Source of the DNA: Rhodanobacter sp.
Lineage (GTDB): Bacteria; Pseudomonadota; Gammaproteobacteria; Xanthomonadales; Rhodanobacteraceae
DNA: 64,000 nucleotides
NCBI GenBank assembly: GCA_004298505.1
Contig: SCRO01000075.1
Span: 109,417-173,416, forward strand
Reading direction: 5' to 3'
Shown here: positions 9,278-20,590 of the stretch, piece after piece
Layout of the letters: every line of letters starts with the position of its first letter
Numbering within the stretch: position 1 is the first letter of the stretch
Notes under the pieces: model-generated
What the model was told of the DNA's origin: nothing
The model's input: only the letters and a program-made list of their open reading frames with translations
Database searches by the model: none
Position numbers and translations under genes: made by a program

Positions 9278-9760
9278 ATGGCCGATCTTCTCTTTCTCGA
9301 CACCGAGTGGAACAACGATGCCGTGCGCGAGCTGGTCAGCTTGGCCTTGGTCAACGTGGATGCCACCCGATGCTTTTACGCCGAGCGGGCTCCACGACCC
9401 GGAGCGCCGTCATCCTTCGTCAGCAAGGTGGTCTATCCGCTCCTGGACGGCGGCGATGCAGCGCTCTCGGATGAGAACTTCGGTGAACAATTACGGGTGT
9501 TCGTGGCGTCCTTCGACCATCCACGTATCCACTTCGACGGGGCGATCGATAAGAGACAGTTGGCGAGGGCGCTGACAGGGTTTGGAACGTGGAGCGGTGA
9601 GGTGCCGGCGTGGGCGCCGGTGCTCGTCACACGCCAAGACGTCCTGGGTAAACTGGAGATCTATTTCGACTGCAGGCCTGAGAGGGCGGCGCGCCGACAT
9701 CACGCAGCAGTGGACGCCGAGGCATTGCGCGCCGCTTACGTCAGGGTAGTGGGGTTGTGA
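9278..9760 (+). CDS. DEDDh-type 3'-5' exonuclease-like protein (Rv2179c-like), 160 aa
   Basis: The start at ATG 9278 is chosen because it opens exactly at the domain (MADLLFLDTEW) and has GGGG 8 nt upstream; the frame remains open back to 9044, but that part is Cys/Pro-rich and not protein-like. LFLDTEW supplies the Asp-x-Glu pair of motif I, HFDGAIDKRQL may supply motif II, and HHAAVDAEALRAAY supplies the His-x4-Asp of motif III. The layout fits the small 3'-5' exoribonucleases of the Rv2179c group, with an RNase H-like fold. Divergent from the CGK-HFG protein gene. Substrate is unknown; in this setting it may serve phage defence or RNA turnover. Confidence 0.6.
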   Translation: MADLLFLDTEWNNDAVRELVSLALVNVDATRCFYAERAPRPGAPSSFVSKVVYPLLDGGDAALSDENFGEQLRVFVASFDHPRIHFDGAIDKRQLARALTGFGTWSGEVPAWAPVLVTRQDVLGKLEIYFDCRPERAARRHHAAVDAEALRAAYVRVVGL

Positions 9761-9930
9761 AGTGCACACACCGTTCAACTTGATCGCCTGAACCGACCGA
9801 GATTGATCAGCTCTCCGGCACAATGATCATCTATCGACACAGCGGCAGATATCGGCCACTTTGAGACAGTCACTGCCTGTATCACGTTGCCACAGAGCGG
9901 ACGCTCAACGCTGGAGCCAGTCAGCGGCAA

Positions 9931-11631
<1,701 letters not shown>

Positions 11632-11708
11632 CTATCACCTTGGTTGCGGCCGTGGCCGTCTGGCGCACGGCCCACTGACCGCGAGTGTGTGACGGCGAAG
11701 GAAAGAAT

Positions 11709-12122
11709 TTAGCTGTGCTTCGAACCAAGCGTCAGACAGGCGCGTGGTGGCGGTGAGACAAGATCCCAGATCGAAACCGCCACCATCAGCACCAACCCCG
11801 GATACAACAGCCAGCCGGTCCGGTGACCTGACGCGCGCATCAGGAACACCGCCGTTAACACCAGGAGGGGGCCGGTCACCCCGAGCGCGGTGCGCCACCA
11901 CTGGCGGTGGTTGATCCAGCCAAGCGCATTGGCGAGCAACGCGATGCCGGCGAACAGCGGCAACACGATACGAATGAACACGCCCTCGAACGGACTGAGC
12001 ACACCCAGCCCGATCGCGGCACCCAAGCTGGCCAGGGCGGGAAAGCAGTTCACGCAGGCCGCTGCGGAGACGATGCTGCCGACCAGGCCGGCCTTGTCGG
12101 CGACTCGTGCGAACACGGCCAT
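11709..12122 (-). CDS. merC: Mercury transport protein MerC
   Basis: A 137-residue inner-membrane protein with about four hydrophobic segments. The Hg-binding pair CVNC (Cys23, Cys26) sits in the first membrane segment, followed by FPALASLGAAIGLG, which is characteristic of MerC. Its ATG overlaps the merP stop codon by one base (TGATG), showing translational coupling. MerC supplements MerT in moving Hg(II) to cytoplasmic MerA. Confidence 0.93.
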   Translation of the reverse strand: MAVFARVADKAGLVGSIVSAAACVNCFPALASLGAAIGLGVLSPFEGVFIRIVLPLFAGIALLANALGWINHRQWWRTALGVTGPLLVLTAVFLMRASGHRTGWLLYPGLVLMVAVSIWDLVSPPPRACLTLGSKHS

Positions 12123-12397
12123 CAGCGCACCGGCGTCGATGGGTAACCGGCGTCCGCAGTCGCCTTGGTCAATCCGGCCGGGCTGATCTTGGTGTCGTCA
12201 TAGGTGACGATGGCCTTGCGCTGGTCGAACAGGATTTGGGTCTTCTCGACACCCGGAACCTTGGACAACGCCGTCTTGACCGTGATCGGGCAGGCAGCGC
12301 AGGTCATACCCGGCACCGACAACGTGGCGGTCTTGGTGGTGGCCCAAGCCGGTGCACTGACGGCGGCAAGGACGATGAGCACGGAAAGCTTTTTCAT
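12122..12397 (-). CDS. merP: Periplasmic mercury-binding protein MerP
   Basis: A 91-residue protein with a typical signal peptide (MKKLSVLIVLAAVSAPAWA) and one heavy-metal-associated domain with GMTCAACPITVK (Cys33, Cys36). It captures Hg(II) in the periplasm and passes it to MerT. It starts 12 bp after merT, behind a good GGAG ribosome-binding site, and overlaps merC by one base. Confidence 0.96.
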   Translation of the reverse strand: MKKLSVLIVLAAVSAPAWATTKTATLSVPGMTCAACPITVKTALSKVPGVEKTQILFDQRKAIVTYDDTKISPAGLTKATADAGYPSTPVR

Positions 12398-12409
12398 GAC
12401 AGGTCTCCT

Positions 12410-12760
12410 TCAGTAGAACAGTGGCAGAACATAGGGAAACGCCAGCGCTACCAGTACCAGCGCCACCACGACCCAGAAAATGATCTTGTATGTTGTTCGC
12501 ACCTGCGGGATGGCACACAGCTCGCCCGGCTGACAGGCGCTGACCGTGCGAAAGATCCGGCGGTACGCAAACCAAAGCAGCGCCACGGCTACCAAGATGA
12601 AGATCGGCCGATATGGCTCCAGCACGGTCAAGTTGCCGATCCAGGCACCGGAAAAGCCCAGCAAAACCAGCACCAGCGGACCGAGGCAGCAGGTGGAGGC
12701 AAGGATCGCGGCAAGCCCGCCGATGGCCAGCACACTTTTGCTTCCGGAGGCTTCAGACAT
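12410..12760 (-). CDS. merT: Mercuric transport protein MerT
   Basis: A 116-residue inner-membrane protein with three membrane helices. Cys24-Cys25 (STCCLGPL) lies in the first helix and the cytoplasmic pair is Cys76 and Cys82 (ACQPGELC), matching the canonical MerT numbering. First gene of the operon, transcribed away from merR from the shared promoter region. It takes Hg(II) from MerP and delivers it inward. Confidence 0.96.
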   Translation of the reverse strand: MSEASGSKSVLAIGGLAAILASTCCLGPLVLVLLGFSGAWIGNLTVLEPYRPIFILVAVALLWFAYRRIFRTVSACQPGELCAIPQVRTTYKIIFWVVVALVLVALAFPYVLPLFY

Positions 12761-12796
12761 CGCGATTTCCTCTTTCAGTCGAGTTGTCGAGGCGTT

Positions 12797-12827
12797 AGGG
12801 TATTCCCGTAGTCAAGTACGGAGTCAA
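12797..12827 (-). promoter_or_regulatory. merT promoter with MerR operator
   Basis: Read on the minus strand: -35 TTGACT (12827-12822), a 19-bp spacer, and -10 TACCCT (12802-12797). The unusually long 19-bp spacing is the hallmark of MerR-type promoters, which are untwisted by metal-bound MerR. Within the spacer lies the dyad CCGTA-n6-TACGG (12806-12821), matching the position of the canonical mer operator. The -35 lies only 5 bp from the merR start codon, so merR must start from an overlapping divergent promoter, as in Tn21. Confidence 0.88.
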
Positions 12828-12831
12828 GCGC

Positions 12832-13239
12832 ATGAATACCGATCTGGACAACATCTCCATCGGCGCTTTCGCCGAGGCCGCCGGCATCGGCGTGGAGACG
12901 ATTCGCTTCTACCAACGCAAGCGGCTGTTGCCCGAACCGCAACGCCCGCCAGGCGGCATACGCCGTTATGGCCGTGCAGACGTGACCCGGGTGAAGTTCA
13001 TCAAATCAGCGCAGCGACTGGGTTTCAGTCTCGACGAAGTCGCGCAGCTGCTCGCGTTAGAGGATGGAACTCAGTGCAACGAGGCTGCGCAATTCGCCGC
13101 GCGGCACCTGGCCGACGTGCGCGAGCGCCTGAAAGACCTCAAGCGCATGGAGACCGTCCTGTCCCGTCTGTTGCTTCAGTGCGATTCGCATCAGGGCACG
13201 ATTGCCTGCCCACTGATCGCCTCATTGCACGGCAGTTGA
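12832..13239 (+). CDS. merR: Mercury-responsive transcriptional regulator MerR
   Basis: A 135-residue MerR-family protein with an N-terminal winged helix-turn-helix ([19 protein letters not shown], about residues 10-28) and a dimerisation helix. The three mercury ligands are conserved at canonical positions: Cys82 (GTQC), Cys117 (LLQC) and Cys126 (TIAC). Divergent from merTPCA. It represses the operon without mercury and activates it when Hg(II) binds. Confidence 0.96.
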   Translation: MNTDLDNISIGAFAEAAGIGVETIRFYQRKRLLPEPQRPPGGIRRYGRADVTRVKFIKSAQRLGFSLDEVAQLLALEDGTQCNEAAQFAARHLADVRERLKDLKRMETVLSRLLLQCDSHQGTIACPLIASLHGS

Positions 13240-14281
13240 GACGAGTGTTTCTCCTCCACTGTCCGCGCTGTTGACCAGTCATCCGGGCGCGCCAGTTTGG
13301 CCGGCAAATCTTCAGAAGAGCACCTTCCACGTCAGGCTTGCCCATCGCCTAGCCACGAGGTAAACATCACTTCTCGGAAAATTTGTCTTCCGCGAAGCGG
13401 ACGTTCACGACCGGCAGAAATGGGTCGGTTTCCGCCGGTCGACATGGGCTTGCAACTGATGAGACTGGTCGGCGGGCTGGTCACTGTCGATTGGTCGTGT
13501 GATGTATTCGCCCCGGTGCACGCATGAGGTCTTTCCTCTCACGACCAGCGTGAAACCCGGGCCTGGACGACGCACCAGATCATGATTGGCCCGAACCAGG
13601 CCGTTTTGGATTGCTAACTCTGGCTAGCGATCCAGCGGCGGGCAAACCTTTTCTGGCCAATTCGCACCGCCCCGTGGGCCTTGTTCCCGGTGTGGTGGTA
13701 CGCCATCAGCGCTCCCCGCTGCCGTGGATTGGGTTACCCGTCTCTCGTGCCGGCGACTACGTCGACCGAGGATGAGCGTTCGCTTTCGAAGGTTGCCGGG
13801 CGACGGTGAACATGCCGAACGCATCCGCGGACCACTTCACTCCGTTCTCGTCGCGACCAGCGCTGGTCGTCATCTCGGCCGACTTGTCCGGGAAGTCCTC
13901 TGGGCTAGGCCAATTCCAAGTACCCCAGGCTCGCTTTTAGGAGTCGGCCAAGTAGTGGTCGATATCCACGCTTTGAGATGGTCCTGTCGCCGACTTATGG
14001 GTGCGTTCTGGCGTGGGCATTTAGACGGCTAAATGGGGGCGAGGTTTGGGCGGCGTCCAACCCCGTTTAGGGGGTTGTACCCGGGTCAAACTACCTGTTT
14101 TCGACGTCCAAGTTCCGTCCAAGTGGGTTATCTGATGGGTCGGTGCGTCCCGTAACCCGCGCCCCGCTTGGGGTTGTTCAGCATACGGATATTCTGGCGC
14201 ATGAACGGGGTGTGCCTGGTGAGATCGTCTTGGCGCATGCAATACAAGTCTTGGCGTGGTCGCGCGGAACGGGTAGAACTG
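13240..14281. other. About 1 kb intergenic stretch without a credible gene
   Basis: Between merR and pncC no frame on either strand has convincing composition, a ribosome-binding site and a recognisable domain. The minus strand around 13,750-14,000 can be read in one frame with a stop in it (for example ..WGTWNWPSPEDFPDKSAEM..) and has protein-like texture, suggesting a decayed gene I cannot name. No transposon inverted repeat was recognised. The stretch probably marks the eroded right boundary of the accessory mer/defence region. Confidence 0.5.
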
Positions 14282-14307
14282 TGCATGTGCGCCTGGCGCA
14301 CAGTGCA
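14282..14307. promoter_or_regulatory. Near-perfect palindrome upstream of pncC
   Basis: TGCA-TGTGCGCC-t-GGCGCACA-gTGCA forms an inverted repeat of about 12 bp per arm with a single unpaired base, 20 bp before the pncC start codon. It could be an operator or an RNA hairpin in the leader. It does not match the Xanthomonas LexA site, although the downstream genes include recA. Function unknown. Confidence 0.4.
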
Positions 14308-14327
14308 TTCAAGTCCGGGAGTCTCGC

Positions 14328-14837
14328 ATGGAGTCGTCATCCATTCCTACCGATGCCGAATTGCTGGCGCTTGCCGGCGAGGTGGCCGGTGACGTGCAAC
14401 GTTGCCGATTGATGCTGGTCACGGCCGAGTCCTGCACGGGAGGCTGGATTGCCAAGACCCTGACTGACCTGCCGGGCAGCTCGGCCTGGTTCGATGCCGG
14501 TGTGGTGACTTACAGCTACGGGGCCAAGGAGGCACTGCTGGGGGTCAATCCGCGCACCCTGGAGTTGACTGGCGCGGTCAGCGAGGAAACCGTGCTGGAA
14601 ATGGTCGCCGGTGCGTTGGCGCGCTTCGGGGCTGGGGTGGCGGTGGCGGTGACCGGGATTGCCGGGCCGACCGGCGGTACGCCGGACAAGCCGGTCGGTA
14701 CCGTGTGGATCGGCTGGAAGCGGCGTGGCGGTTATGCCCACGCGCAGTTGTTCCATTTTCCGGGTGACCGCGAGGCGGTGCGCCGGCAAACCGTGGCGGC
14801 GGCGCTCGCCGGCCTGCGCAAAACCCTGACAAAATGA
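14328..14837 (+). CDS. pncC: Nicotinamide-nucleotide amidohydrolase PncC (CinA C-terminal family)
   Basis: A 169-residue stand-alone CinA C-terminal domain. Key segments are TAESCTGGWIAKTLTDLPGSS (about 32-52), GVVTYS.GAKEALLGV, GAVSEETVLEM and AVTGIAGPTGGTPDKPVGTVWI. It deamidates nicotinamide mononucleotide to nicotinic acid mononucleotide, recycling NMN made by NAD-dependent DNA ligase. It is followed by recA 150 bp on, a classic pncC/cinA-recA-recX arrangement. Confidence 0.93.
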   Translation: MESSSIPTDAELLALAGEVAGDVQRCRLMLVTAESCTGGWIAKTLTDLPGSSAWFDAGVVTYSYGAKEALLGVNPRTLELTGAVSEETVLEMVAGALARFGAGVAVAVTGIAGPTGGTPDKPVGTVWIGWKRRGGYAHAQLFHFPGDREAVRRQTVAAALAGLRKTLTK

Positions 14838-14987
14838 CGGGGCGATGGCTGCCAGCCTGGCTTGACGGGTGTGGGATACTCCAGCAACGGGCGCGACCGT
14901 TGCTGGACCCCGCCAGGGTGATCGCAGCCGGTGAGATTCGACCCGCGCATCATGCCTCCCAATCACAGCCCAACCGGAATACATACG

Positions 14988-16025
<1,038 letters not shown>

Positions 16026-16057
16026 TCCGTGCGCGTTGACCGCACTTCGTGGAACGC

Positions 16058-16627
16058 ATGGCCCGGCTCGCCCGGGCCATGTCCGTTTGCATGGCCATGA
16101 AGGGTCGGCGCGGTCCGGCGCATTCCGGCGGGAACAGCCCCGGCGGAACGCCGCCGGCCAAGCCAAGGCGCAGCGCCTACGACAAGGCGCTGGGTTTGCT
16201 GGCCGGTCGCGAGCACTCGCGCAAGGAACTCAAGACCAAGTTGCGCCAGGGCGGCTATGACGGCGAGGAGGCCGCCACCGCGCTGGATCGGCTCGGTGCG
16301 CAGCACTATCAGGACGACGATCGCTTCGCCGAAGCACTCGTGCGCCGCCGGATCGCCCAGGGTTACGGTCCGCTGCGCCTGCGCGTGGAGCTGAAGAGCC
16401 ACAGTGTGCCCGACGCGCGCATCCGGGAATTGCTGGAAGAAGCCGACACCGACTGGGATACCCTGGCCGCCGCCCAATTGCGCCGACGCTATGCCGCTAC
16501 GGGTAGCGCGGACCCTGCCGAACGCGCACGCCGCGCGCAGTTCCTCTTGCGCCGCGGCTTTGCGGCCGCCACAGTACGGCGTGTCACCCACGCTGACGTG
16601 GACGAGGCCGCCGACGAGAACCCCTGA
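16058..16627 (+). CDS. recX: RecA regulatory protein RecX
   Basis: RecX family: [20 protein letters not shown] opens the first three-helix repeat, followed by [26 protein letters not shown] and a C-terminal repeat ([18 protein letters not shown]). It limits RecA filament growth. The exact start is uncertain: GTG 16049, ATG 16058, 16079, 16091 and 16097 are all in frame before the conserved region. 16058 has a weak GTGGAA upstream. It lies 30 bp after recA and is probably co-transcribed. Confidence 0.92.
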   Translation: MARLARAMSVCMAMKGRRGPAHSGGNSPGGTPPAKPRRSAYDKALGLLAGREHSRKELKTKLRQGGYDGEEAATALDRLGAQHYQDDDRFAEALVRRRIAQGYGPLRLRVELKSHSVPDARIRELLEEADTDWDTLAAAQLRRRYAATGSADPAERARRAQFLLRRGFAAATVRRVTHADVDEAADENP

Positions 16628-16630
16628 ATT

Positions 16631-16651
16631 CCGTCATCCCGAGGATGACGG
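16631..16651. repeat. Perfect 9-bp hairpin between recX and alaS
   Basis: CCGTCATCC-CGA-GGATGACGG, a perfect stem with a three-base loop, four bases after the recX stop. No T-run follows, so it is not a standard intrinsic terminator. The CGTCATCC core is the type seen in xanthomonad intergenic palindromes; it may stabilise or process the mRNA. Confidence 0.6.
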
Positions 16652-16712
16652 ATGGGTGGATCGGGCGGCTCGTTTGCGGCGTGGATCCCCTACGCCAGCC
16701 AACGCGATACGC

Positions 16713-19340
16713 ATGAAAACTTCAGAAATCCGCGCCGCCTTCCTCGACTTCTTTCGCACCCGCGGCCACACCATCGTGCCGTCGAGCTCCCTGGTACCGG
16801 CCAACGACCCGACCCTGATGTTCACCAACTCGGGCATGGTCCAGTTCAAGAACGTATTCCTGGGCAGCGAAAAGCCCGGCTACGTGCGCGCGGCCGACGT
16901 GCAACGCTGCCTGCGCGCCGGCGGCAAGCACAACGACCTGGATGCGGTCGGTTACACCGCACGCCACCACACCTTCTTCGAGATGCTCGGCAACTGGTCG
17001 TTCGGCGATTATTTTAAGCGCGAGGCGATTGGGTGGGCCTGGGAATTGTTGACGCGGGTGTTCAAGCTGGCGCCGGAGCGGCTCACCGTCACCGTCTACC
17101 ACACCGACGACGAGGCCTATGCGATCTGGCGCGACGAGATCGGCGTGCCAACCGAGCGCATCATCCGCATCGGCGACAACCACGGCGTACCGTTCGCCTC
17201 GGACAACTTCTGGCAGATGGCCGACACCGGTCCGTGCGGACCCTGTTCGGAGATTTTCTACGATCACGGCCCGCACATCGCCGGCGGTCCCCCCGGCTCG
17301 CCGGAAGAAGATGGCGACCGCTTCATCGAGGTCTGGAACCTGGTGTTCATGCAGTTCGACCGGGCACCGGACGGCACGCTGAGCCCGCTGCCCGCGCCCT
17401 GCGTGGATACCGGCATGGGCCTGGAGCGGCTTGCGGCAATCCTGCAGCATGTGCACTCGAACTACGAGATCGACCTGTTCACACACCTGGTGCGCGTGGC
17501 CGGCGAACTGACCGGTACCGAGGACCTGGGCAACAAGTCGCTGCGCGTCATCGCCGACCACATCCGCGCCTGTGCGTTCCTTATCGTGGATGGCGTGCTG
17601 CCGTCCAACGAGGGTCGCGGTTACGTGCTGCGCCGGATCATCCGCCGCGCCCTGCGGCATGGCTGGATGCTGGGCGTGCGCGGCGATTTCTTCTGGAAGA
17701 TGGTGGCTCCGCTGGTCGCCGAGATGGGTGAGGCTTATCCCGAACTCGGCGCCAGACAGACTCTGGTCGAGGATGCCCTGCGCACCGAGGAGCAGCGTTT
17801 CGGCGAGACGCTTGAGCATGGCATGCGTCTGTTCGATGAGGTTGCCGGAAAGTCCGGCAAGACCATTCCGGGCAACGAGGCATTCCGCCTCTACGACACC
17901 TACGGTTTTCCGGTCGACCTCACCGCCGACATCGCACGCGAACGCGGCCTCGAAGTGGACATGACCGGTTTCGAGCACGCGATGAACGCGCAGCGCGCGC
18001 GCGCCCGCGCTGCCGGTCGGTTCGAGGTGAAAGGACAGGTGCCGGCGGATCTGGCCAGTCAGCTCAGGCCCACCACCTTCCTGGGTTACGACGCGTTGCT
18101 GGCCAGTGGCAGCAAACTGCTGGGTATCGTGCGCGATGGCCGGCAATTTGAACAACTGGCCGATGGCGAGGAAGGCACCCTGATCCTCGATCGCACGCCG
18201 TTCTACGCCGAGTCGGGCGGCCAGGTCGGCGACACCGGCGTCCTCTCCAACGCCGCCGGTCGCTTCGAAGTCGGCGATACCGTGAAGCTGGGCGGCGTAT
18301 TCTTCGGCCATGCCGGGACCTGGCGCGGCCAGCAACCGCTGCGCAGCGGCGACCTGCTTGATGCCCAGGTCGACAGTGCCCGCCGCCAGGCCATCGTGCT
18401 CAACCATTCGGCCACCCACCTGCTGCATGCGGCGCTGCGCAAGGTGCTGGGCGAACACGTCACCCAGAAAGGTTCGCTGGTTGCAGCAGAGCGGCTGCGC
18501 TTCGATTTTTCGCACTTCAAGCCGGTCAGTGGCGAGGAGCTGGATCGGGTCGAGGCGATGGTGAATGCCGAAGTGCGGCGCAACGCGGCCGCCGAGGTAC
18601 ACAACATGAGCTACGACCAGGCGCTCGAGTCCGGCGCGATGGCGCTGTTCGGCGAGAAGTACGGCGATGAGGTGCGCGTGCTGAAGATGGGCGATTTCTC
18701 GACCGAGCTCTGCGGCGGCACCCATGTCGGGCGTACCGGCGATATCGGCTTGTTCAAGATCGTCGGCGAGTCCGGCGTGGCCTCCGGCGTGCGTCGCATC
18801 GAGGCCGTGACCGGCGACGGCGCGCTGGCCTGGGTGGCCGGCAAGGAACACCGGCTCGACGAGCTGTCGCATCTGTTGTCCAGCAGCGGTGACGAGGTGG
18901 TGGCCAAGCTGCGCCAGTTGCTGGATCGCCAGAAGAAGCTCGAGCGCGAGCTGGATTCGCTGCGCAGCAAGGCCGCCGGCTCGGCCACCGCCGATCTGGC
19001 TGCTTCCGCCCGGAATGTCGACGGCATCAAGGTAGTCGCTGCGCGGCTGGAAGGGCTCGACGTGAAATCGTTGCGCGACAGCGTTGACCAGCTCAAACAG
19101 CAGCTCGGCGACTGCGTGATCGTGCTGGCCGGTGCGGTGGATGGTCGTGTGTCGCTGATCGCCGGTGTGCACGGCACGGCGTTGAATCGCGTCAAGGCGG
19201 GCGCTGTGGTCGCCCACGTGGCTGCACAAATCGACGGCAAGGGTGGTGGCCGTCCGGACCTGGCACAGGGTGGCGGGTCCGACGCCGCAAACCTGCCGGC
19301 GATCCTGGCTGGCGTGGCAAACTGGGTTTCCTCGCGCTGA
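16713..19340 (+). CDS. alaS: Alanyl-tRNA synthetase
   Basis: An 875-residue class II synthetase starting [14 protein letters not shown]; the frame stays open to 16404 but upstream residues overlap recX in another frame and are excluded. The catalytic core shows [15 protein letters not shown] (motif 1 region), [19 protein letters not shown] (motif 2) and [12 protein letters not shown] (motif 3). The editing domain has [16 protein letters not shown] (HxxxH) and ELCGGTHV. The C-terminal C-Ala domain ends ..[13 protein letters not shown]. Full length, no lesions. Confidence 0.98.
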   Translation: MKTSEIRAAFLDFFRTRGHTIVPSSSLVPANDPTLMFTNSGMVQFKNVFLGSEKPGYVRAADVQRCLRAGGKHNDLDAVGYTARHHTFFEMLGNWSFGDYFKREAIGWAWELLTRVFKLAPERLTVTVYHTDDEAYAIWRDEIGVPTERIIRIGDNHGVPFASDNFWQMADTGPCGPCSEIFYDHGPHIAGGPPGSPEEDGDRFIEVWNLVFMQFDRAPDGTLSPLPAPCVDTGMGLERLAAILQHVHSNYEIDLFTHLVRVAGELTGTEDLGNKSLRVIADHIRACAFLIVDGVLPSNEGRGYVLRRIIRRALRHGWMLGVRGDFFWKMVAPLVAEMGEAYPELGARQTLVEDALRTEEQRFGETLEHGMRLFDEVAGKSGKTIPGNEAFRLYDTYGFPVDLTADIARERGLEVDMTGFEHAMNAQRARARAAGRFEVKGQVPADLASQLRPTTFLGYDALLASGSKLLGIVRDGRQFEQLADGEEGTLILDRTPFYAESGGQVGDTGVLSNAAGRFEVGDTVKLGGVFFGHAGTWRGQQPLRSGDLLDAQVDSARRQAIVLNHSATHLLHAALRKVLGEHVTQKGSLVAAERLRFDFSHFKPVSGEELDRVEAMVNAEVRRNAAAEVHNMSYDQALESGAMALFGEKYGDEVRVLKMGDFSTELCGGTHVGRTGDIGLFKIVGESGVASGVRRIEAVTGDGALAWVAGKEHRLDELSHLLSSSGDEVVAKLRQLLDRQKKLERELDSLRSKAAGSATADLAASARNVDGIKVVAARLEGLDVKSLRDSVDQLKQQLGDCVIVLAGAVDGRVSLIAGVHGTALNRVKAGAVVAHVAAQIDGKGGGRPDLAQGGGSDAANLPAILAGVANWVSSR

Positions 19341-19590
19341 ACCGTGAACGCCTTGCGGCGACGCGCATTGCGCGGGGGAATCGTGCTCAGTTAGTATCCA
19401 CCGAGGTCGATCTCGCCGTTGGGCGAGGTTGCCAGTCAGGACGCTCAGGAGGTGTTTTGGCTGTGAGCCGGGAGGGCGGTAGGGCCTTCGGCGGATCAAA
19501 TCGTCGAATTGCGGATGGACGGGCGCTCAGGGGTGAGGCAGCGTCGATCTGCAGGCCTGTAACCAGCAGCTTTTTAATGGAGTAGTAATC

Positions 19591-19794
19591 ATGTTGATTC
19601 TGACCCGTCGGGTCGGTGAGACCCTGATGATCGGCGACGAGGTGACCGTCACCGTTCTTGGCGTGAAAGGCAATCAGGTACGCATCGGCATCAACGCACC
19701 CAAGACCGTGGCCGTCCATCGCGAAGAAATCTACCAACGAATCAAGGGCGAACATGCCACCGACAGCACGCCAGACGATGTAGGCGAGCACTGA
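19591..19794 (+). CDS. csrA: Carbon storage regulator CsrA/RsmA
   Basis: A 67-residue RNA-binding dimer that controls translation and stability of many mRNAs by binding GGA motifs. Conserved [18 protein letters not shown] at the N-terminus (Arg at positions 6-7) and [17 protein letters not shown] containing the RNA-contacting VHREEI. A GGAG sequence 8-12 nt upstream gives a ribosome-binding site. Position between alaS and tRNA-Ser is the usual gammaproteobacterial one. Confidence 0.98.
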   Translation: MLILTRRVGETLMIGDEVTVTVLGVKGNQVRIGINAPKTVAVHREEIYQRIKGEHATDSTPDDVGEH

Positions 19795-19870
19795 TCGCCT
19801 ACATCAAGCCTTTACCTCGACCGCGCCGGTCAGTATCCTTGCCGGCTCCGCAGCAATGCGGCAAAACCCC

Positions 19871-19963
19871 GGAGAGATGCCCGAGTGGCCGAAGGGGCTC
19901 CCCTGCTAAGGGAGTATCGGGTCAAAAGCCTGATCGAGGGTTCGAATCCCTCTCTCTCCGCCA
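19871..19963 (+). tRNA. tRNA-Ser (anticodon GCU)
   Basis: A 93-nt class II tRNA with encoded CCA (19961-19963). The acceptor GGAGAGA pairs with TCTCTCC; the D arm begins TGCCCGAGTGG; the anticodon stem CTCCC/GGGAG encloses loop CTGCTAA with anticodon GCT at 19905-19907. A long variable arm (TATCGGGTCAAAAGCCTGATC) and T arm GGTTCGAATCC follow. Reads AGC/AGU codons. Confidence 0.97.
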
Positions 19964-20001
19964 GATACGCAAAGCGCCCCGCGAGGGGCGTTTTGCGTAT
20001 C
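19964..20001 (+). terminator. tRNA-Ser terminator hairpin
   Basis: A 17-bp stem directly after the tRNA CCA: GATACGCAAAGCGCCCC, loop GCGA, GGGGCGTTTTGCGTATC, with one G-T wobble. The symmetry continues outward: the sequence to 20014 is the inverted copy of the last 12-13 bases of the tRNA (CTCTCTCCGCCA side), so the whole palindrome is about 60 bp. The right half recurs at 26703-26728. Confidence 0.75.
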
Positions 20002-20014
20002 TGGCGGAGAGAGG
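19989..20014 (+). repeat. 26-bp direct repeat, copy 1 (right arm of the tRNA-Ser tail palindrome)
   Basis: Begins CGTTTTGCGTATC and ends GGCGGAGAGAGG. Identical over 26 bp to 26703-26728 in the same orientation, 6.7 kb away; the sequences diverge at once on the right side (CGTGCC versus TGGTGG). Its complement contains the tRNA-Ser 3' end with CCA. It may be a relic of an attachment site or of a duplicated tRNA end. Confidence 0.7.
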
Positions 20015-20085
20015 CGTGCCGCGTCAGAATAGCTTTCTTCTTACAGTCCCCCTGAAGGCCGCACTGGAGAACGGGCGACTTACTA

Positions 20086-20553
20086 TCGGTCACGTGTTAT
20101 GAAGAGGTCCTCTGGAGCGCCAGCATCCCGCACGAGCGCGGGTGTTTCACGCAAGCATGGGGACTCGATGAGGATCACGCGCGGGATGTTTGGCTGCAAG
20201 TGCAGCAAACGCGTGAGCCTGAGGTGCCAACGGTCCCAACCTCATGTGAGGACTGGGTGGATTTCTTGACGCTTCGCGCCAAGGACAACTTACCCGAGCT
20301 TCGCAAAGAAATTAGCCGCGAAGCCCCTAACCCCCGGTGGCACGAAGGGTCGGACGACGAGCCGGAACAGATATCTATCCGTGAAAATCTCGCCGACCAC
20401 CCCAAGGTCAAAGCTGTATGGAGTGGCTACGTCGAACAACAATGGCTGCCGTGGACTGATCGTCACTGTGCGTGGGAGAACGTCAACAAGGTTTACACCA
20501 AATTATTCGTTATCCATCAAGCGCAGCTTAAACTCGAACAGAATTTGTCTTGA
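20086..20553 (+). pseudogene. N-terminal remnant of a long superfamily I helicase gene
   Basis: The frame reads (from about 20089) VTCYEEVLWSASIPHERG, WGLDEDHARDVWLQV, then PTSCEDWVD, HPKVKAVWSGYVEQQWLPW and VYTKLFVIHQAQLKLEQ. This pattern resembles, from memory, the N-terminal domain of long AAA/superfamily I helicases of the kind that carry DUF559-type nuclease ends, such as the protein at the left edge of this window. The reading breaks off at LKLEQN, just where such proteins continue into the helicase core, and no helicase motif follows. An upstream segment in another frame (..LENGRLTIGHV) may belong to the same gene through a frameshift near 20092. GTG 20200 could start a 117-aa product, but this is probably a dead fragment. 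Base composition is lower in GC than its neighbours. Confidence 0.55.
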
Positions 20554-20579
20554 CAGATGGGTCCACTGTAGCGTATACT
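20550..20579 (+). promoter_or_regulatory. Strong sigma70-type promoter of the riboswitch-mmsA transcript
   Basis: -35 TTGACA (20550-20555), 18-bp spacer, -10 TATACT (20574-20579), ending about 12 bp before the riboswitch. The -35 element overlaps the stop codon of the helicase remnant, so the promoter sits exactly at the junction of remnant and riboswitch. Confidence 0.75.
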
Positions 20580-20590
20580 AATGGGGCTAT

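Noticed and set aside
14880..14987. LexA box upstream of recA
   Set aside because: No TTAG-n6-TACTA or close match was found, so none is annotated.
16722..19499. Minus-strand frame of 925 codons opposite alaS
   Set aside because: Antisense shadow of the alaS gene in high-GC DNA; rich in His, Gln, Val and Ala with no domain.
19830..20093. Frames across tRNA-Ser on both strands (for example ..AEREGFEPSIRLLTRYSLSR..)
   Set aside because: This is the well-known artefact of translating a tRNA-Ser gene and its flank.
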